64,000 nucleotides of DNA, from positions 3,741,753 to 3,805,752 of the forward strand of contig NC_049987.1 of the NCBI RefSeq assembly GCF_000003815.2, given 5' to 3'. The stretch is from Branchiostoma floridae. Lineage: Eukaryota; Chordata; Leptocardii; Amphioxiformes; Branchiostomatidae. The notes below the pieces were generated by a model, which saw only the letters and a program-made list of their open reading frames with translations, had not been told where the DNA came from and did not search any database. The first letter of the stretch is position 1; the number at the start of each line of letters is the position of its first letter. Below are positions 58,605-64,000 of the stretch, piece after piece. The position numbers and the translations under genes are program-made.

Positions 58605-58960
58605 AGCTAGGCCGGACGTGCTTTTTGTCCGTACGTTTTTTGGGAGGTCACGTCCGCCACGTTTTCTGAAAACGTGGGGAAGGACTGGCAAGAGCAGGGA
58701 GGGAGTACGTCTCAACGCACGTCTCTCGCACGGTTGCGCAAGCTAAGGTGTAAGCATGTGGTCTGCACGCCACGCCTGGCCGTGAGCCGGTTGCGTGCAT
58801 CATTCGTAGCGCAAGTGGTAAGTGAGTTGTACGTGCTTACAACATACAATCTCTGTGCGATTGCCCACGTTTTGGCACGTAGACACCACGCAGTTGCAAG
58901 TACGGATAGAGCTCGGCCGACGTGTTGACGAGCTCTAGATGGGCATTGGCGACTACGTGG
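58605..58960. mobile_element. GGGCACAACCCGCC-family relative (copy 4)
   Basis: TTTTTTGGGAGGTCACGTCC, GCCACGTTTTCTGAAAACG and GGCCGTGAGCCGGTTGCGTG match parts of the copies at 18232 and 48590. The ends are altered. Confidence 0.5.
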
Positions 58961-59029
58961 ACTCGGGCCCTAGCGAGACGCGCGCACGAACCTAAAAACT
59001 ATCCAGCTGGCGGGTACTTTGGGGGTTAA

Positions 59030-59990
59030 TGCTTTATAATGCAACTGCTCTCTTGTCCAAGTCCAATATAAAGTGGCCGATACAATTACATTTTGGGATT
59101 CAGAAAAATATTACTAGCAGAACCGGAACACTCTTCTCTGGAGTACAGTATTGCTTTTACTATAGATTAACAACTGGGCTCAAGTGGGGTTATTATACAA
59201 CAAAATAACAACTGAGACTAATTATAAACAGACATTGCGAGTGATCAAACGCAACTGGGCATCCCCAGCCAGGGTAAAATCACCTGCATACACGTCACTG
59301 GTAAGACCAAACCTTGAATATGCTGCAACAGTCTGGGATCCGTATTCAACAAAGAAAGACAAACTTAAGATGAACTGGAAAGAGTACAGAACCAATCTGC
59401 CGTATCCTGTACAAACAACTACAAGGTGGATGCCAGTGTTACCAAGATGAAAACAGACCTTCAGTGAACATCACTTGAAAACAGAAGGAAAAGGTCCAGA
59501 CGTTTCATGATGCACAATGGAACTCCTTACCACCTGAAATTAGACAACTTCTGCAACTGAATCCAACATTTTCAACCAATCGTTTTAAGCAGTCCGTTAT
59601 TGAACATTACTTTTCTCTTCTGGCCACACATTTTGATTTCCATCTAATAAGCACTTGGACCCATTGTTGCAAGTGCTGATTGGATGCACATCTAAATGTG
59701 TAGTCAACCTATAGTTACATCATTCTCATTTGTTTGTTAACCTTAGTTTATCTGATCCCTTTTACTGTCGTTTCGTTTGGGTATTGTTTTGTATCTGCCG
59801 TTATTTTGTTATAATGTCTCTATGTAAAGTTCTTTGTTTTTATTTGCCCATTCTCTATTGTTTATTGTTGTGCTTTTAACTGTTGCTGGAGGTGTGGGTC
59901 GTGTAAAGGTATATCCTGTTACCCACACATTGCAGAACTTTTTCTGTAGAAGTTTAATAAAAAAATAAATAAAAATAAACCTCGACCACC
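59030..59990 (+). mobile_element. LINE 3' fragment (CR1/L2-like)
   Basis: A 59184-59450 frame reads TLRVIKRNWASPARVKSPAY, then LVRPNLEYAATVWDPYSTKK, the C-terminal region of a Jockey-group LINE. Frame is soon lost. A 3' UTR and an AATAAAAAAATAAATAAAAA tail end near 59985. Confidence 0.7.
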
Positions 59991-60067
59991 TGTATCACCA
60001 ACTGCACTGCACTCACCGCTAAGCAACAGTGATCATAACCTCGTAACGCTAGTGTTTCTTTATCAAC

Positions 60068-60262
60068 CGGGTGACCTTATTCGTTGCCCTTACAAACAAC
60101 ATCTTTAGGAGTATTAAGTCTGCGGACTGTGGTTTCAAATTTGCAATATTTTCCAAAATGTTCATATTTGAAACCACAGTTCGTCGACATATCCCTAAAT
60201 ACGCTTTTTTTAAAACAAACAACGGATATAGGTCACCCTCGGATAAAGGTGAACCAACGTTA
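60068..60262. mobile_element. MITE, GTGGTTTCAAA family (copy 1)
   Basis: GTCTGCGGACTGTGGTTTCA pairs with TTTGAAACCACAGTTCGTCG. Right end CCTCGGATAAAGGTGAACCA. Confidence 0.75.
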
Positions 60263-61637
60263 CATCTCGTGCCTAAACACGCCTCATAACAAACGAGACA
60301 AGGTCGGAGGTCACCAGACCAATTCCGTCTCTAGGATCAGCTCTTTTGGCCAATGGTCACTTTGGTCCGAGGTCCTTCGTCGGTGGATGACGTCCAAACC
60401 CAGACCAACATCTTTTACCAAACATTAATGGAAAAAAAATAGACCAAAACTTTCCGTTGAAGGTTACCAGAATGACAGTGTCAAGCCATGCATCAACGCC
60501 AAAATTAAAGAACTGATACATATCCCATTCATACATGCAAAACCATCACACGTTGTTTTCCACCATTTTAAATGATCTTGTAGATTTGCGTAACAATTTT
60601 CAGATTAATACTGTCGCCTGTAAGATGTCGGAATGTTTAGGGGGCTCCACCTTTGACATATTGCCCAGAATTCTTGTCGCCCGAACATGCGTAGTCGAAT
60701 CTGAGAAAAATCTTATACAATGGCGTTTTCAAAAGATTTTCAAAAAATACAATGGTCATTTTTCAAGCATAAGCTGCAAAATGTTAGAGGTGCTTGTCCA
60801 AAGAGCAATGTTTAGCCCAATCTGGAGGATTAAGTCAACCCAATCGTAACACGTAACAAAATCTTGTGTTGTTTATCAGCCTGGCAAACAATCAAACAAA
60901 CGCAATCTAAGACATTTAGAGACATGTGTTGTTATTCTGGAGGGTTAGATTATCAAATTGCAAGCTATTTGCCAAGAAAACACCTGTGGGAAATATGTCG
61001 TGTTTAATAGTAGCAAATAGCATTTCCTTCTCACCACATGGGCAAGAAACATTAGAGGAACATTACACATTTCATTGAAACATTATGTGTTATATAGACA
61101 AATAAATATCTGGAAATCCCCGCTACATACTACGAATCATATTTGAGGGGAAAGAAGTGTATGAAATAAGGGGTGGGCACCGGTACAGAAAATTAAGGTG
61201 CAGGTACAGTTCAGGTCCAGAGAATCAGGTCCATATCCGGAACTGAACTTAATTTTGAAATGTTGTGAATGGGCAATTCTCTTGGCTGTAAAAACTTAGT
61301 AGAAATCATTATAAACTCTACTCTTCTTTGTTCCTGTTTGGCGCATGGCGGCCTGTGCCGCCAAGGCATACTGACGGAATGGTTCATTGGATCGTTGCAT
61401 GGACCTACTTAACCTAGCCCTTCCAAAGGCCCTTCTCTCGTTGCCCAATTCGAATACTTAGTTGGTTGTCTCTGGTTGTTTTGATGTGATCCTCACGTTT
61501 ATTGATGAGCACCCGCGAAGCGCCAAGCTACTTTTTTCTGACGATATCCCCACTACATACCAAGGCACAGCTTTTTTGAAAAGCACATGTTTCTTGGACC
61601 CCAAATCATGTGCCTGCATATATAACGCTAGTTCACC
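60263..61637. other. Interval without a supported gene
   Basis: AT-rich, with short open frames only. 61170-61260 holds a GGTGGGCACCGGTACAG and AGGTCCAG-rich patch also seen near 13015, 13280 and 33205. Confidence 0.4.
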
Positions 61638-61838
61638 TTTATCCGCGGTGTGACCTTTATCCGAGGTCATTAAAAACAGCACATTTAGGAGTATTAAGTC
61701 TGCGGACTGTGGTTTCAAATATTCTCTAAATGTTCCGATTTGAAACCACCGTCCGTCGACTTCATATGAATCATATCCCTAAGTATCGTACGTTATTTTT
61801 ACAAACAATGGATATAGGTATCCTCGGATTAAGGTGAA
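61638..61838. mobile_element. MITE, GTGGTTTCAAA family (copy 2)
   Basis: Same hairpin as 60068 (AAGTCTGCGGACTGTGGTTT); left TTCACCTTTATCC, right GGATTAAGGTGAACCAACGT. Ends about 28 bp before the kringle exon. Confidence 0.75.
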
Positions 61839-61866
61839 CCAACGTTAGGTGTTCTTTTACCTACAG

Positions 61867-63060
61867 GCATAGACTGCGTTGTACCGGGAAGTTGGTCATC
61901 CTACCGGGGAGCAGTTTCTCTGACCCGAACAGGCAAGACGTGCCAGCGCTGGGACAGTCAGACACCACACGAACACAAGTACACACCTTCTGACTATCCG
62001 GCTTCCGGACTGGAGCAGAACTACTGCCGGGAACCGGATGGCAACGAGCCCAGACTTTGGTGCTACACCACGGATCCCGGCACGAGATGGGAATATTGTT
62101 ACGTGCCATTCTGTGGTAAGATTTGATTCTCAAAGCTTATGAGTGTTTGTTAACCTGGAAGCCATTATGAGCCAATTAACTGTAAACTTTGGCCCCCTTT
62201 ACCCTGGCATTACAACCGAATGACCTGAAATTTTGCACAGAGGTTTTCTGATCATATATTCACATAGATTCTATAACACCGTACAACAAAATGCTTAATT
62301 TTGCAATTTTGGGCCAGTCTTTGACCCAAACAGTACATTTCAGGCTCCTGTACTCTGTTTTTAAAATCAAATGACCTGAAATTTGGTCTAGGAGTACCTG
62401 CACACATGCCTCTTATTTTGACCTAACTTACTGTCTGCCAGCGCGAAACTACCCCCCCTCCCCAGTATGAACCTTAGCCCACATTGACAATTGTTTGTGA
62501 ATTAGCACTCAATCAAGAAAACAAAGATACACCTAGAAGCCAAAGTTCTCGAATAATTTCTTCCATGGAATAGCTTCCTTATTTACTACCAAGACATACA
62601 TATAACCACAGCCAACGTTTCGGTAACCGGCTGTGTACAGCTTTTCAACACTGCAGCTAGGTGTCACTGCTAACCACCCGGTTTCAAACGCAAAGAGGTG
62701 TCATACATGCGGTCCTAAACGGAAATTGCGGTATAGTACAAGCTTGTATTCCCTTGAGAAAGGTGCAAGACGGTCACAGAAACGTCGTGTGTGATTTTAT
62801 GTATTGGCTGCTATCCATTCCTGAAATTTACTGGTTTAGTTTTACCATGCTGAATTATGCTTATTACTTCTTTTCATAATGAAGAGACTGGGTGGTGTCC
62901 TGGTGAAGACTTCCTCTGCGATCACTTCGTGTGCATCTATGCCAGTTGGAAGTGTGACGGCACCGCAAACTGTCTGGACGGAGAGGATGAGTCACCTGCC
63001 AACTGCCCAGATCTTTACCCAACAGATGGCATTAGTCATACTACACCCATTATTCGTTAA
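61867..63060 (+). CDS. Kringle and LDLa exons, 3' end of a gene
   Basis: Exon 61867-62115 (phase 1-1, 249 nt; acceptor TTTTACCTACAG, donor TGTG|GTAAGA) encodes a kringle: TYRG-like [20 protein letters not shown], then [16 protein letters not shown] and WEYCYVPFC. Exon 62885-63060 (phase 1, stop TAA) encodes an LDLa domain ([20 protein letters not shown], then [12 protein letters not shown]) and an 18-residue tail. The LDLa is close to that at 40582. Kringle plus LDLa suggests a secreted binding protein; no protease domain is present. The 5' exons are not certain. Confidence 0.75.
62170..62420 (+). repeat. Dispersed repeat (AAATGACCTGAAATTTG)
   Basis: TTTGGCCCCCTTTACC and ATGACCTGAAATTTTGCACA recur at 63185-63470 (GGCCCCCTGTACCATGG, ATGACCTGAAATTTGGCACA). 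Confidence 0.6.
62585..62800. mobile_element. MITE, ACGTTTCG family
   Basis: AACCACAGCCAACGTTTCGG at the left; AAGACGGTCACAGAAACGTC at the right. Between the kringle and LDLa exons. Confidence 0.6.
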
Positions 63061-63184
63061 ACATTGTTCTCGCCAGACCGTTTCTGCTGTGGTTTATTAT
63101 ATAATTATATTTCAGCCATACCATAGGTATGGTGAAATATATTGTATTCGTAATGTTTCTTTCTTTCTTTCTTTCTTTCTCCTG

Positions 63185-63470
63185 TCAAATTTTCAAAGCG
63201 ATTCATCTCCGCCATTTCTGGACCAAATGACTTGAAATTTGGCACAAGGGTAGAGTGGGCAAATACCCAAATGTGTTTTTTTCATTTTTTTCATATCTGC
63301 TCCTGAAATGATTTTATTGAGGTTTTATTGCAATTTTTGGACCAAAACTGTATATTTTGGCCCCCTGTACCATGGTATTACATCCAAATGACCTGAAATT
63401 TGGCACAGAGGTGCCCTAGATACTTTTTCAAAGGATCCATGTATAATATGTGGTATAAATCACTTCAAAA
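63185..63470 (+). repeat. Dispersed repeat (AAATGACCTGAAATTTG), second copy
   Basis: Two internal units each with AAATGAC(C/T)TGAAATTTGG. A TTTC tract precedes it (about 63157-63182). Confidence 0.6.
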
Positions 63471-63579
63471 TGGCTCCTTAAGGAGGTTTTTGTAGGAGAG
63501 TTTAGGATAGGTAAGGTTGGAGTGCCGAGGTCAACGACCTCTAGGTCATTCTGGTGTGTCAGGGCCACAGGTGTGCCAG

Positions 63580-64000
63580 ATAGATCCAATTATCTACCTA
63601 CCCACCTAGTCCATAGACATCCAGGTGGTTGGTGGACAAGGTAAATCCAATTATTGGCCAGCCAATGAGCGAGCTTATTTTGCTGGAAGAGTCCATTGTT
63701 GGACAGGGGGTGTATTTTAAAATTTACTTTTAGACTTTGGTGATAATGCCAATGTTTTTTTTTAGTGGAAGTGTTTTCGCACTGATCCACTTGACATAAG
63801 ACTACTACTGGGACAGTCCATTTTTGCACATAGGGGGGATTTTGAAAAAAATTAGTTTTGGACATGGGTGATGATTCCGAATTCCATTTGTAAATGGAAG
63901 CTTACCCCCACCTGAAGACTGTACATGAGGAGGATTCGGCAGCCAATCAGCAAGCCTTGTGTTATCTGGAAGAGCCCATTCATGCACGGGGGACTTTTTT
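63580..64000 (+). repeat. Degenerate tandem repeat at the window end
   Basis: Three units with GGAAGAGTCCATT, then GGGGG and a TTTAGACTTTGGTGATAATG-type block; also the phrase CAGCCAAT(C/G)AGC. Truncated by the window end. Confidence 0.5.

Noticed and set aside
1-64000. CRISPR array, bacterial operon or ribosome-binding sites
   Set aside because: The window is eukaryotic; the regular repeats are minisatellites (52 and 73 bp) without spacers of the CRISPR type.

Overview
The window is eukaryotic chromosomal DNA from an invertebrate deuterostome, most likely a cephalochordate (amphioxus, Branchiostoma). This is inferred from small phase-1 exons encoding extracellular modules (vWA, EGF, kringle, LDLa), a membrane-anchored NHL protein with repeated PYAVAY motifs, and very dense short inverted-repeat elements. 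I ran no database search. All genes below are split by introns. Exon borders were read from GT/AG sites and checked by phase arithmetic.

Layout. 1-4735: a LINE 3' fragment abuts a broken DIRS-like retrotransposon in the opposite orientation. 5896-13837 (minus): a secreted modular protein with a signal peptide, an acidic region, one vWA domain over three exons, an unrecognised Cys-rich domain and two EGF modules; its 3' end is not seen. 14000-35900: gene-poor, with many MITEs, two long copies of an internally repeated dispersed family, an 890 bp nested palindrome, microsatellites, a 100-N gap at 35091-35190 and a few isolated candidate exons. 36159-40703 (plus): a complete small secreted protein with a signal peptide, repeated SPLYR exons and a terminal LDLa domain. 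A shortened paralogue follows at 44744-46479 (plus). Decayed duplicate exons and an amplified 5' flank lie in the same cluster. 47560-48400: a 52-bp minisatellite. 49016-54401 (minus): a type II membrane protein with a cytosolic Tyr-motif tail, a transmembrane segment, a Thr-rich stalk and an extracellular NHL propeller. 55079-57250 (minus): a LINE inserted into a MITE. 59030-59990 (plus): another LINE 3' fragment. 61867-63060 (plus): the last two exons, kringle and LDLa, of a gene whose 5' end is uncertain.

The genes encode secreted or cell-surface proteins. The most distinctive biology is the SPLYR/LDLa locus, which appears to be evolving by exon and promoter duplication, and the NHL receptor-like protein with NPxY and PYAVAY motifs. 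Much of the remaining sequence is explained by at least six recurrent inverted-repeat families, several of which touch exon, stop-codon or splice-site boundaries.
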